Positions 51,703 to 61,656 of a DNA stretch of 64,000 nucleotides are shown piece after piece. The notes below the pieces were generated by a model. The model was not told the origin of the DNA, searched no databases, and worked only from the letters and a program-made list of their open reading frames with translations. Each line of letters starts with the position of its first letter. Position 1 is the first letter of the stretch. A program made the translations under genes and the position numbers. The stretch comes from Streptomyces sp. NRRL B-3428 (lineage in GTDB: Bacteria; Actinomycetota; Actinomycetes; Streptomycetales; Streptomycetaceae): positions 310,001 to 374,000 of the forward strand of contig JOGW01000001.1 of NCBI GenBank assembly GCA_000721375.1. Reading direction: 5' to 3'.

Positions 51703-52560
51703 TCAGGCGGGTCCGGCGGCAGAGTGCTGCACGATCGCCGCCAGTTCGTCCCCGTCGAGGGTGAGGTCGAAGGTCTCGGCGAGCAGCGTGCCGAGCTGCG
51801 CGGGCTCGACCTCCTTCTCCACCGTGATGCCGTCGGGGGTGTGCGTCCTCCAGGTGGTGCCGTCGAGTTGGTGGTGCTCGGGGCCCGTGAACCGCTGGGC
51901 GAACAGGCGGGCGACGAAGGGGGAGCGGGGGTGCGTACCGACGTAGTGGCTGCCGACGCGGTAGTCGACGGGGTACTGCTGGACCAGGACGAAGATGTTG
52001 CGCTCGAACCAGCCGTCGGCGCCGTGCTGCTGCAGCGACCACGTGTCGGTCAGCGGTCCGGGGCGCCGCTGGAGCCGGTAGCGCCAGCCGTCGGCCTCCA
52101 GCGTGGCGCCGTCGGCGAGCTCGATCGGGGCGGTCGGACCGCTGCCGAATCCCACGTCGCACAGCCAGGAGCGGGGGTCGTCCGGGAAACGGACGACGAC
52201 CATGGCGTGCGTGGCGGGTGTCACCTTCGGTGCGCCGAGGGTGACGCGCCCTGTGATCCCGGTGAGGTCGAAGCCCAGCCGCTCCAGGGCGGCGGCGAAG
52301 AGCACGACGTGTTCGAAGCAGTAGCCGCCGCGGCGCCGGTGCACGAGGCGTTCCTGGACCGAGGCCAGGTCGACGGGCAGGTGGAGACCGCGCACGGCGT
52401 GCACGTTCTCGAAGGGGATCGAGGTGGTGTGGGCGCGCTGCAGCCGGCCCAGGGTGTCGAGGGTGGGCACGCGCGGACCGTCGAAACCGATCCGCTCCAG
52501 GTAGGCGTCGAGATCCAGCTCCTCGCCCTGCCAGACCGATGCCGCCGCGTTCGTGCTCAT
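51703..52560 (-). CDS. nat: Arylamine N-acetyltransferase
   Basis: 285 residues. The catalytic triad is complete: Cys81 in 'RRGGYCFEHV', His119 in 'TPATHAMVVV' and Asp135 in 'WLCDVGFGS'. It moves acetyl from acetyl-CoA to arylamines or hydrazines; some family members form amides in antibiotic synthesis. ATG 52560 was chosen because AAGGGGCAAGGG precedes it; the frame extends upstream through a repeat-rich stretch. Confidence 0.92.
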   Translation of the reverse strand: MSTNAAASVWQGEELDLDAYLERIGFDGPRVPTLDTLGRLQRAHTTSIPFENVHAVRGLHLPVDLASVQERLVHRRRGGYCFEHVVLFAAALERLGFDLTGITGRVTLGAPKVTPATHAMVVVRFPDDPRSWLCDVGFGSGPTAPIELADGATLEADGWRYRLQRRPGPLTDTWSLQQHGADGWFERNIFVLVQQYPVDYRVGSHYVGTHPRSPFVARLFAQRFTGPEHHQLDGTTWRTHTPDGITVEKEVEPAQLGTLLAETFDLTLDGDELAAIVQHSAAGPA

Positions 52561-52575
52561 GCCCTTGCCCCTTGC

Positions 52576-52668
52576 CGTCTCGTACGTCTCGTACGTCTTG
52601 CGTCGCGGTCGCGTAAGTGCACTTCTTGTACGCGCACGTCTTCGTACGCGCACGTCTCGCACGCACCC
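52576..52668. repeat. Degenerate short repeats upstream of nat
   Basis: TCGTACGTC occurs twice at about 52579-52597, and GTACGCGCACGTCT twice at 52628-52657, then a partial third. Low-complexity leader between the PQQ-repeat gene and nat. Confidence 0.7.
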
Positions 52669-52782
52669 GACCACGCTGCAGAACCTAGTCGCCGCGTCGC
52701 ACCGGCCGCCTCGCCGGGTGGTCGTGATCGGGGTCGGCCGTTGGACCTAGGACCTGCGGAGGCGGAGCCGGCCGGCCCGCGC

Positions 52783-53979
52783 TCAGCGCCAGTCGAACGC
52801 CTTCACCGGCGGTGTGCCGGTCCGGCTCTCCTTGGTGACCCAGAAGATCCGATCGCCGTCCAGGTGCACCGTGTACGGCTCGTCCTTGGTCGACCGCAGC
52901 CGGCGCCGCGCCACCTCGCGGCGGTCGGCGGGGTCGAGCACGTACGCGTCACAGCGCCAATCGATATGCAGGCCCTCGCTGCTTTTTATCTCGTGGTGGC
53001 GCAGCGCGACCACATGGCCGCGGTGCCAGGCCAGTGCGTCGATGGTCGAGATCTCGTCCCACGTCCACAAGTGCTTGCCGGTCGACAGGGAGAAACCGGC
53101 CAGGAGGCCCACGTGGTCGTACCCCGACGCCTTGACGAACGCGACCAGTGTGTCCCCGGACCAGATGAACCGGCGTCGTCCGTCGGCGAGGACCGGTGAC
53201 TCGTACGGCAGCAGCGGGCTGCCGTCGGCCGACGCGATCTCGGAGACGACCTGGCCGTCCGCGTCCAGGTGCAGCACACAGTTCGAGCCTCGTCGGCCTT
53301 CGCCTTCGACCACGAGCAGCAAGGGGTCGACGTCCGCGATCCGGACACGGTCGAGAGGGCCGTCGACGGGGACCGGCTTCTCCCAGCGGACACTGCCGTC
53401 GGAGACGTCGACCGATCTGACCGTGGCGCCGTTCCCCTGCGGCGTGACGAGAACGAGTCGGTCACCTGCCGCCCCGATCATGGCCCGTTCCGCCAGGTCG
53501 TGCCGCAGGGTCCATGCGGGCCGGCCCGTCCGCCGGTCCAGGGCGACGACGCCCTCTCCCGTGGCGACCATCGCCCGCTCCTCGCAGAGCGCGAGGGTGC
53601 CGGGCCGCAGCCCGGTCCCGTAGTGCCGGAGGTCACCGAGGTTCTGCCCCGCCGACCAGAGCTCGTCCCCCGAGGTCACATCGAGGGCGGTGACGGTGGC
53701 GTTCTTCGCGCCCCCATAGCCGTCGGGCCAGTGCGCCACCAGCGCGACACCGTCCACCACCTCGTCGGCCATGGCCGACAGCACATCGCGGCCCGGCACC
53801 AGCCAGGTCCAACGCTCTTCGCCGGTAAGGGCGTCGAAGGCTCGCAGCCGATCGTACGAAGCCCGCACGATCAGTCCGTCGCGGTGCATGCTGCCCAGCG
53901 CATCCGAATCGGGGGGTCCGGCATGCTGGGCCTCCCACACCGGTTTCAGCGAACGCAGCCGCCGCTTCGGCAGCCACAC
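52783..53979 (-). CDS. PQQ-like beta-propeller protein
   Basis: 398 residues made of repeated beta-propeller blades with the Ala-x-Asp-...-Gly-x-x-x-Trp pattern: 'RAFDALTGEERWTW', 'TALDVTSGDELWSAG', 'VALDRRTGRPAWTL', 'RSVDVSDGSVRWEKP', 'GFSLSTGKHLWTW'. No signal peptide or enzyme residues for quinone binding are evident. The GTG start lacks a good ribosome site, and the reading frame continues upstream without a start codon, so the gene may have lost its 5' end. Function unknown. Confidence 0.72.
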   Translation of the reverse strand: MWLPKRRLRSLKPVWEAQHAGPPDSDALGSMHRDGLIVRASYDRLRAFDALTGEERWTWLVPGRDVLSAMADEVVDGVALVAHWPDGYGGAKNATVTALDVTSGDELWSAGQNLGDLRHYGTGLRPGTLALCEERAMVATGEGVVALDRRTGRPAWTLRHDLAERAMIGAAGDRLVLVTPQGNGATVRSVDVSDGSVRWEKPVPVDGPLDRVRIADVDPLLLVVEGEGRRGSNCVLHLDADGQVVSEIASADGSPLLPYESPVLADGRRRFIWSGDTLVAFVKASGYDHVGLLAGFSLSTGKHLWTWDEISTIDALAWHRGHVVALRHHEIKSSEGLHIDWRCDAYVLDPADRREVARRRLRSTKDEPYTVHLDGDRIFWVTKESRTGTPPVKAFDWR

Positions 53980-54073
53980 CGCGGCCGGCGCCTTGTCCTC
54001 GTAGATGCGTCCCCCACCCCTGAAGAACCGATGCCGAGGGCAGAGTAGAGCACCCGGGATCGACAGCCGCAGG

Positions 54074-54799
54074 TCACCTCAGCGCCGGATGATCCGCCAC
54101 GACCGTGCAGGACCCCGGTGCGATCTCCGTGAACCCCGCATCCCGTACGACCGGAAGCCCGCTCGTCGTCAACGCCGCCCAGTGCTCGCGGGACGCCGTG
54201 CGCACCGACAGCGGGAAGCCCGCCTCGCGCCACTTGTCGCGTTCCGCGTCGGACAGTTCCCACCAGGCGAGTTGGGCGCCGTGGCCGGCCTGGGCCATGG
54301 CCTTGCCGGCCGACATGTCGACATCCGGGCTCATCCACAGGACCGGCCCCGACGGGTCGGGGGCGGTCGGCGGTTCCGGGTCGTCGAGGTCCGTGCCCGA
54401 GACCTGAAGCTTGGCGAGCTCCTTCGGCCAGCCGTCCAGAGGGACCGGCGGGAAGACGCGGACCTCGGCAGCCTTGCCCGTGACCGTGATGCCGGGCAGC
54501 GCCGAGGCCTTGCGCCACTCGGCGCCCCGCGCGCGGCGGACGACCTTGCGGATGCGGGCGTCCTGCCAGTCGCGCATCGCCTCGGCCCACTCACCGTCGT
54601 CCAGCGAACGCGGATCGCTGAGCATCACGAGCACCGCACGCGCCGCCGTCTCCAACGCGTCGGTGCGTGCCGGGGGAGCGGTCTTCTCCAGATGTACGAC
54701 GAGGGGGAGTACGTACTGGGGGGCCTCGTCGCGTGCCTCGTTCCTGTGCTGGAAGGGGCTCTCGGGGACCGGGGCGGTGGTGGGGTTCTCGCTGCTCAC
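54074..54799 (-). CDS. Peptidyl-tRNA hydrolase Pth2-type protein
   Basis: 241 residues. The C-terminal half carries the Pth2 motif 'VDMSAGKAMAQAGHGAQLAW' (residues about 160-179), with Lys and the small-residue helix expected in this family; an N-terminal half of about 110 residues is actinobacteria-specific. It would release peptides from stalled peptidyl-tRNA. GTG 54799 without a clear ribosome site; CAGACT six bases upstream is a weak leaderless -10. Confidence 0.82.
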   Translation of the reverse strand: MSSENPTTAPVPESPFQHRNEARDEAPQYVLPLVVHLEKTAPPARTDALETAARAVLVMLSDPRSLDDGEWAEAMRDWQDARIRKVVRRARGAEWRKASALPGITVTGKAAEVRVFPPVPLDGWPKELAKLQVSGTDLDDPEPPTAPDPSGPVLWMSPDVDMSAGKAMAQAGHGAQLAWWELSDAERDKWREAGFPLSVRTASREHWAALTTSGLPVVRDAGFTEIAPGSCTVVADHPALR

Positions 54800-54901
54800 G
54801 CGCCCAGTCTGCCAGCACCGCTCGCACCCCTATACGAAAGTTCGCCGGCCTCATCCCTTGGTCTCTTGGCGCCGTCGGTGCCGCGCGCGAGGATGCACAG
54901 C

Positions 54902-55581
54902 ATGAAGAGCGACCTTTTTGCGGCGCACCACATGGCTCAGCCGGCCACCGTGCCGGGGATGAGCCTGCAGAACTCCAAGTCGATCAAGTACGTGGTCAAC
55001 GGCGAGATGTTCGCCAGGCAGGGCGCGATGGTCGCCTACCGCGGAAGTCTGCAGTTCGAGCACAAGGGGCAGGGCGGGATAGGCGGTCTGCTCAAGCGTG
55101 CCGTCACCGGTGAGGGGCTGCCGCTGATGGCTGTGCGCGGCCAGGGCGAGGTCTGGTTCGCGCAGCAGGCGGCCAACTGCTTCGTCGTCGATGTCGAGCC
55201 GGGCGACGCACTCACCATCAACGGGCGCAACGTCCTGTGCTTCGACCCCACGCTCTCTTACGAGATCAAGACCGTGAAGGGATCGGGGATCGCGGGAGGC
55301 GGGCTGTTCAACAGCGTCTTCACCGGGCAGGGCCAACTCGGGGTGATCTGCGAGGGCGAGCCGATCGTCATCCCCGTATCGCCGCAGTCCCCGGTGTTCG
55401 TGGACACGGACGCCGTGGTCGGCTGGAATGCGAGTCTGCACACCTCCCTGCACCGCTCGCAGAGCCTCGGCTCCATGGTGCGCGGGGGTTCGGGCGAGGC
55501 GGTCCAGCTCAAGCTCGAAGGGGAGGGATACGTCATAGTCCGGCCCAGCGAAGCCCCCGCCGTCCAGCCGAAAGCGCATTG

Positions 55582-55582
<1 letters not shown>
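54902..55582 (+). CDS. AIM24-family protein
   Basis: 226 residues of the beta-rich AIM24/TRAP-like fold, known from mitochondrial and bacterial proteins of unclear role: 'YVVNGEMFARQGAMVAYRGS', 'GGIGGLLKRAVTGEGLPLMA', 'CFVVDVEPGDALTINGRNVL', 'GLFNSVFTGQGQLGVICEG' and 'GWNASLHTSLHRSQSLG'. No signal peptide. ATG with GAGGATG upstream. Its TGA overlaps the next ATG (TGATG), so it is coupled to the ABC ATPase gene. Confidence 0.87.
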
Positions 55583-56504
<922 letters not shown>

Positions 56505-56508
<4 letters not shown>

Positions 56509-57179
56509 CCGCCACGACGACCGCGCTGCTCGGCTACCACACCGCACTCCTCGTGCGCTCCCAACGCTGGCTGCCACCCGTCGTGTTGTACGGAGCGCTG
56601 CTCGCCGTCGGCGTCAGCATGGGCGACCCCGTCCTCGACTCGCTCGGGTACGCGGCGGCCGCACTGCTGCCGGTCACGGCGTGGCTCGTGCGTATCTGCA
56701 CCACGCAGGAACCGCCCGCCGCCCGCCACTGCACGGCCGCCGCGACCGGCCCGTCGCGTGCCCAACTCGCCGCCCTTCTCACGGCGTCGGGAGCGGCGGC
56801 GCTGCTCGGTGCGGCGGGCACGACGCTGACGGTGGCGCTGGGTGATGCCCGGACCACCGATCACGCGCTGCGGATCGCCCGTCTGGACGCCACCGTCTCC
56901 GGCCTGCTCGCCGCGGGCGTCTGCGTCCTGACGGGTGCGGCCCTCGGCGCACTGTGCACCTGGCCGGTGCTTCGCAGCCGGGGCTGGTCCCTCGCGGTCC
57001 TGTGCACCGGGGCGCTCCTGGTGACCACGGGCTCCCCGGCCAACGAGGCCGTCTCCGCGCTGATCGACGCCTCCCACACGGGAGCGGCGCCGCTCTCACC
57101 GCTCCCCCTGGCGGTGGCGGCAGTGCTCGCGGTGGGCGCGGCCGCGCTCTCGTGCAGGCTCAGCTCACGCCGCAGCTGA
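56505..57179 (+). CDS. Six-helix ABC exporter membrane subunit
   Basis: 224 residues with about six hydrophobic segments and a few short polar loops, as in ABC-2-like or unclassified permeases. Its ATG lies in the upstream stop (ATGA), so it partners the ATPase encoded just before. No family motif is recognised; the substrate is unknown. Confidence 0.75.
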
Positions 57180-57189
57180 CGGGCCGGCC

Positions 57190-57327
57190 TCACCCCGAGC
57201 AGGCCGCCCGCTCCGCCTCCCGCCACTCGCACACCGGGCAGAGTGTGGCGCCCTTGGTGGACTCGGGGTGTTCGGTGGGCTCACGGCACAGCACGCACTC
57301 CGCGTAGGCCTTGCTGTCATCGGACAT
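57190..57327 (-). CDS. 45-residue zinc-ribbon protein
   Basis: Translation of the minus strand gives a compact protein with two CxxC motifs: 'ECVLCREPTEHPE' (Cys11, Cys14) and 'TLCPVCEWREAER' (Cys30, Cys33), a further Cys43, and an acidic start 'MSDDSKAYAE'. This is a classic four-Cys zinc ribbon. The ATG has no ribosome site, but TACCCT ends six bases upstream, indicating a leaderless message. Convergent with the permease gene. Role unknown; too short for common gene callers. Confidence 0.7.
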   Translation of the reverse strand: MSDDSKAYAECVLCREPTEHPESTKGATLCPVCEWREAERAACSG

Positions 57328-57333
57328 ACGGCC

Positions 57334-57339
57334 AGGGTA
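57334..57339 (-). promoter_or_regulatory. -10 box of leaderless zinc-ribbon gene
   Basis: TACCCT on the minus strand ends six bases before the ATG at 57327. Confidence 0.5.
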
Positions 57340-57357
57340 GATCCGCGAGAGAGCTTC

Positions 57358-58080
57358 CTAGACCTTGCCCTGCGAGGCCAACTTTCCTCTGCGCAGCGTC
57401 AGGACCCGGTCCGACTGGGCGGCCACCTGCTGCGAGTGGGTCACCACGACCACGCACTTGCCCTGCTCATGGGCGAGCTCCTGGAAGATGTGGATGATGC
57501 CCTGCGCGGTGTCCTCGTCCAGGTTTCCCGTGGGCTCGTCGGCGAAGAGGAGGTCCACGTCGCAGGCGAGCGCGCGGGCGATGGCCACCCGCTGCTGCTG
57601 ACCGCCGCTGAGCTTGAGCACATTGCTGCTCGCCATCTCCTTGTCGAGGCCGACCTTCTCCAGGATCTCGAGGGCCCTGGCCCGACGGCTGCCACTCGCC
57701 GGTTTCGTACCGGTGATCTCCATGGCCGTGGTGACGTTCTGCAGCGCGCTCATGTACGTGAGCAGGTTGTACTGCTGGAAGATCGTGGCGGCGTGCCGGT
57801 TGCGATAGCGGCCGAGCCCGATCTCCGACAGGTCCCGGCCGTCGAAGCTGACGGTGCCCTTCGTCGGCTCGTCCAGACCGCTGGCCAGGCTGAGCAGGGT
57901 GGTCTTCCCGCTGCCCGACGGGCCGAGGATCGTGTAGAACGTGCCGCGTTCCAGATCGAGATCGATCTGCTTGAGGACGGTCGTACGGCGGCGCTGCCCG
58001 CTGTACGTGTGGCTCACGCCGGTCAGGCGCAGCACAGGGTGATCGGTGGCGGCGGCAATCGCACTGGTCATGTCGGTCAC
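57358..58080 (-). CDS. MacB/LolD-type ABC transporter ATPase
   Basis: 240 residues. Walker A 'GPSGSGKTT', Q-loop 'IFQQYNLLTYMSALQNV', signature 'LSGGQQQRVAIARAL', Walker B 'LLFADEPTGNLD' and switch 'VVVVTHSQQ' are all typical of the MacB/LolD/BceA group. GTG 58080 overlaps the upstream permease stop (GTGA); ATG 58071 is a second choice. It serves two FtsX-type permeases encoded before it. Confidence 0.9.
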   Translation of the reverse strand: MTDMTSAIAAATDHPVLRLTGVSHTYSGQRRRTTVLKQIDLDLERGTFYTILGPSGSGKTTLLSLASGLDEPTKGTVSFDGRDLSEIGLGRYRNRHAATIFQQYNLLTYMSALQNVTTAMEITGTKPASGSRRARALEILEKVGLDKEMASSNVLKLSGGQQQRVAIARALACDVDLLFADEPTGNLDEDTAQGIIHIFQELAHEQGKCVVVVTHSQQVAAQSDRVLTLRRGKLASQGKV

Positions 58081-59492
58081 TTGCCCTTCGTGAGGATCGT
58101 CTTGGGGTTGAGGCGCAGCACGCTCATGGCGGGCAGCGCGGTGGCGAGCAGTCCGATGCCGAGGCCCACGGCCGCGACGGTGGCGAGGGCTGCCGGATCG
58201 AGTCGTACGGTGAGGTTGCCGATCGGATCGATGCCCTCGACCGGTGCGTCGTCGGGGTCGATGCCCTCGCTCAGCCCGGTCGAGCCGGGCGCGGGCGGCT
58301 GCCAGGAGTCGGCCTCCGCCTTGGCCGCCGCGGCCTCGCTGCCGAGCAGGCTGTTGCCCGCATGCTGAGTGAGGGCTCCCGCGAACAGCGAGCTGAGCCC
58401 CACGGCCAGCGCCGCCACGACCACGATCTCGGCGAGCTGCTGGGCGACCAGCTTCCAGCGCTTCTCGCCGAGCGCGAGCAGCACACCGAACTCCTTGTGC
58501 CGCTGCTTGACCGCGAGCGCGGTGAGCAGCGCGACCACGGCGGCGCCGGCGATGCCGATCAGCCACATCGCGACACCGGCGGTGGAGGAGACGCTGTCGA
58601 GCGGGCCGGTCATCTGCTGGACGGCCTTGTCGTTGATGTCGAGCTTGAACTGGTCGAGCGCGGAGCCCGCGGTGGCCTTGGCCAGCTGCTTGAACTCGTC
58701 CAGGTCGTCGGGGTCGTTGAGCAGGAACGAGCCCGCGCCGACCTTGAGGTCGTCGCCCTTGCCGTCCTCGGGGTTGAGCTTGTTCAGGCTGCCGATGGAG
58801 GTCACCAGGCCATGGCCGGGCAGGTAGTTGTACTCGAAGTTCGGCTGGTCGGTCGGTGCCGGGTCGCGGTAGATCCCGGCGACCGTGAACTCGGCGGTCT
58901 GCTTGCTCATCGGCGCGTTGCCCCCGAGCTTGATCCTGTCGCCGACCTTGAGGTTGTTGAGCTTGGCCAGGCGCTCCTCGATGAGGACCTTGGAGGCGTC
59001 CTTGTCGGCGGGCCTGATGTGCTCACCGGCGATCAACTTGGCCTTGCCGTCCTTGAATTCGGGCAGCAGGGAGGAGTCAAGTGCACCCCGGGCGACGGTG
59101 TATCCCGGACCCATCGCCTCGGCCATCGGGTCGGGTTTGTCGCCCTTCACCGGCTTCAGGTCCTTGATCCGCGCGCCGTTGACGTACGTGTAGTTGTACG
59201 TCTGGACGAGGGGCGACTTGCCCATCTTGTCGAGCGTGTCCGCGCTGATGGACGGAGCGGTGAGCTGCTGTGCGCCGTCCCCGGCGTTCATCTCCCTGTT
59301 CTCCAGGTCCATGCTGAGGTCGACCTCCGCCCCGACCATGCGTTTGGCCTGCTCGCCCGCGCGGGCGGAGGCGTCACCGATGAGGACGCCGGCGAGGACC
59401 ATCGTCGTGACGACAAGGAACGTGGCGAACAGGATCAGGGTCTTGCCCTTGCGCGCCCAGAGACTGAGGGACGCGCGCTTGAGGAAATTCAT
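58077..59492 (-). CDS. FtsX-like permease of the MacB group (first paralogue)
   Basis: 471 residues: helix 1 at 16-38 ('GKTLILFATFLVVTTMVLAG'), an extracellular domain of about 260 residues, then three helices at the C-terminus ('AVVALLTALAV', 'VVVAALAVGLSSLF', 'LGIGLLATALPAMSVLRL'). This layout is that of MacB-type mechanotransmission permeases, which act in peptide export or stress sensing. Overlaps the ATPase start. Follows the second paralogue by 21 bp. Confidence 0.87.
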   Translation of the reverse strand: MNFLKRASLSLWARKGKTLILFATFLVVTTMVLAGVLIGDASARAGEQAKRMVGAEVDLSMDLENREMNAGDGAQQLTAPSISADTLDKMGKSPLVQTYNYTYVNGARIKDLKPVKGDKPDPMAEAMGPGYTVARGALDSSLLPEFKDGKAKLIAGEHIRPADKDASKVLIEERLAKLNNLKVGDRIKLGGNAPMSKQTAEFTVAGIYRDPAPTDQPNFEYNYLPGHGLVTSIGSLNKLNPEDGKGDDLKVGAGSFLLNDPDDLDEFKQLAKATAGSALDQFKLDINDKAVQQMTGPLDSVSSTAGVAMWLIGIAGAAVVALLTALAVKQRHKEFGVLLALGEKRWKLVAQQLAEIVVVAALAVGLSSLFAGALTQHAGNSLLGSEAAAAKAEADSWQPPAPGSTGLSEGIDPDDAPVEGIDPIGNLTVRLDPAALATVAAVGLGIGLLATALPAMSVLRLNPKTILTKGK

Positions 59493-59513
59493 GGAGGCCT
59501 TCGGGTAAGGGAG

Positions 59514-60779
59514 TTACTCGGATGCGGTGAGGATGGAGCGGGGGTGGAGCCGGAGGATCCCGATGCCCGGGACGGCCGTGGCGACCAGGGAGATGCCGAG
59601 GCCGATGCCGGCGACCTTGGCGGCGTCGGTGCCGGTCATCCGGAACTCCGCCGGCCTCGGGGGCTCGGCCTGCCAGGTCCGGCTCGCGGGGTCCTCCTGC
59701 GGCGCGCCGACCAGCGCGTCACCCATCGGCTGCGCGAGGGCGAGCCCGCACAGTGCGGCAAGGGCCAGGGCCGGCAGGGCGACCGCGACGACCTCCACGG
59801 TGTGCTGCCCGATGAGCCGCCACTTCTTCTCGCCGAGCGACAGCAGCATCCCCAGTTCGTCACGCCGCTCCCGGATGGTCAGGAGCACGATCAGACCGAG
59901 CACCACGGCGCCGGCGAGCGAGATCAGCCGGACGAGGATGTCCGCGAAGACACCGACCCGCTGGACGGGCCGGACCTGGTCCTCGTACGCCTTGGAGTTG
60001 ACGTCGAACCGGAAGGGGCTCTCACCGAAGACCTTCGCGACCTGGCTCTTCAACTTCTGTACCCGATCGGGGGAGTTGAGCTTGAAGACGGCCTCCTCGG
60101 CGGGGGCTGCCGGATCGAGGGCGGAGACCGCCTGCAGGGGTGCGTAGATCTGGTGGACGGGGTTGTCGCGCACCGGCATCCAGTGCAGCGGCACCGGTGA
60201 CGGGTCCTCGAAGAGCCCGACGATCTCGAAGGTCTCCTTGCGTTTCCCGTCCGGGGAGCCGAGCGTGACGCGGTCGCCGACCTTGAGCTTGTTCGCGGCC
60301 GCCAGGCGCCGCTCCAGGACGGCCACCTTGCGGCCGGCGTCCTTCGCGGTGATGCCCCGTCCGTCGACGATCTTCTTGCGGCCGGTCGCGAAGTCGAGCA
60401 GCAGCTCCGACTCCCGTACGCCGGTGAACCGCAGATTGCCGTCACCGGGCCGCTCCTGCGCGCCCTCGGGCCGGGGAGCCCGCGGCTTCAGCGGCTGCAC
60501 GTCCGCCGGTCTGCTGCCGCTCTCGACCACCGTGTTGTAGCGCTGCACCAGCGGTGAGCGGCCGATCCGGTCCGCGGCCGCGGGCGTCAGGCCGTCACCT
60601 CTCACGGTGGCGTCCACGCCGATCCGGCGCTGGGCGTCGGCCTCCTGCCGGGCGGCGCCGTCGCGCAGCACGAAGCCGCCGGTCAGCAGCGTGCAGATGG
60701 CGAGGAAGATACCGAAGAGCAGCGTCGTCCTGCCTTTGCGGGCCCGCAGGCTCAAGGCTGCGCGCTTGACGAAGTTCAT
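59514..60779 (-). CDS. FtsX-like permease of the MacB group (second paralogue)
   Basis: 421 residues with the same layout as its neighbour: helix 1 near 18-37 ('GRTTLLFGIFLAICTLLTGG'), an extracellular domain, and three C-terminal helices. The N-termini of the two permeases match closely ('MNFVKRAALSLRARKGRTTL' and 'MNFLKRASLSLWARKGKTLI'), so they arose by duplication and may form a heterodimer. ATG 60779 was chosen by that match; a TTG 12 bases upstream is possible. Divergent from the two-component genes. Confidence 0.87.
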   Translation of the reverse strand: MNFVKRAALSLRARKGRTTLLFGIFLAICTLLTGGFVLRDGAARQEADAQRRIGVDATVRGDGLTPAAADRIGRSPLVQRYNTVVESGSRPADVQPLKPRAPRPEGAQERPGDGNLRFTGVRESELLLDFATGRKKIVDGRGITAKDAGRKVAVLERRLAAANKLKVGDRVTLGSPDGKRKETFEIVGLFEDPSPVPLHWMPVRDNPVHQIYAPLQAVSALDPAAPAEEAVFKLNSPDRVQKLKSQVAKVFGESPFRFDVNSKAYEDQVRPVQRVGVFADILVRLISLAGAVVLGLIVLLTIRERRDELGMLLSLGEKKWRLIGQHTVEVVAVALPALALAALCGLALAQPMGDALVGAPQEDPASRTWQAEPPRPAEFRMTGTDAAKVAGIGLGISLVATAVPGIGILRLHPRSILTASE

Positions 60780-60996
60780 GGGAGTGAACAAGACCAGGTA
60801 GGCCTTTGCACCGAGATAAAGGCAGCGGCCGTATCCCGACGCCGTCCTTATGTCCGTGTAATCGAGGGCCTGATTCCCTGAGGCGAGCGACAGTCCGATT
60901 CCTGGGTGATCCGGACTTTCTCCCCGGAAACCAGACGTTATTGGGATACAAGGAAAGCTATGAGGACGCTATGACGGCGCGCGCTGTGAGGACGGC

Positions 60997-61656
60997 ATGA
61001 GGGTGCTTCTCGCGGAGGACCACCACGTGCTCGCCCGCACCATCGCCACGGGTCTGCGCCGCGAGGCCATCGCCGTGGACCTGGCCGTGTCCGGTGACGC
61101 GGCCGAGCGGCTCGCGCTGCTCAACGACTACGACGTGGTCGTCCTCGACCGGGACCTGCCGGTGATGACCGGCGACGAGGTGTGCCGCAGACTGCGCGAT
61201 CTTGAGGACCCGCCGCGCATCCTGATGCTCACGGCCGCCGGAGCGGTGCAGGACAAGGTGTACGGGCTGACGGCGCTCGGCGCCGACGACTATCTCGCCA
61301 AGCCCTTCGACTTCGCCGAACTCATCGCCCGTATCCGGGCGTTGAGCCGTCGGGTGCCCGTCCTGCCGCCCACCGTCCTGCACCACGAGGGGATCACGTT
61401 GGACCGGGCCCGCAGGCAGGTCAGGGTCGACGGCCGGGACGTGGAGCTCACCGCCAAGGAGTTCGCCGTCCTGCAGCTGCTCATGGAGGCGCGCGGCGCC
61501 CCTGTGCCGCACAAGGAGCTGATCCGGCGGATCTGGGACGAGCATCTCGACCCGCGGACGAGCGCGGTACGCGCCACGGTGAGCCGGCTGCGCACGAAGC
61601 TCGGCGGTCCCGATGTGATCTCCACCGACGCGGGTGAGGGGTACCGCCTGTGCTGA
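60997..61656 (+). CDS. OmpR-family response regulator
   Basis: 219 residues. Receiver: Glu7/Asp8, phospho-acceptor Asp51 in 'VVVLDRDLPVMTGDE', Thr79 and Lys102 in 'YLAKPFDF' are all present. The C-terminal winged helix carries 'ELTAKEFAVLQLLMEARGAP' and 'ATVSRLRTKLGG'. ATG has GTGAGGAC upstream. It overlaps the kinase gene by seven bases and faces the exporter genes, so control of that exporter is probable. Confidence 0.92.
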   Translation: MRVLLAEDHHVLARTIATGLRREAIAVDLAVSGDAAERLALLNDYDVVVLDRDLPVMTGDEVCRRLRDLEDPPRILMLTAAGAVQDKVYGLTALGADDYLAKPFDFAELIARIRALSRRVPVLPPTVLHHEGITLDRARRQVRVDGRDVELTAKEFAVLQLLMEARGAPVPHKELIRRIWDEHLDPRTSAVRATVSRLRTKLGGPDVISTDAGEGYRLC

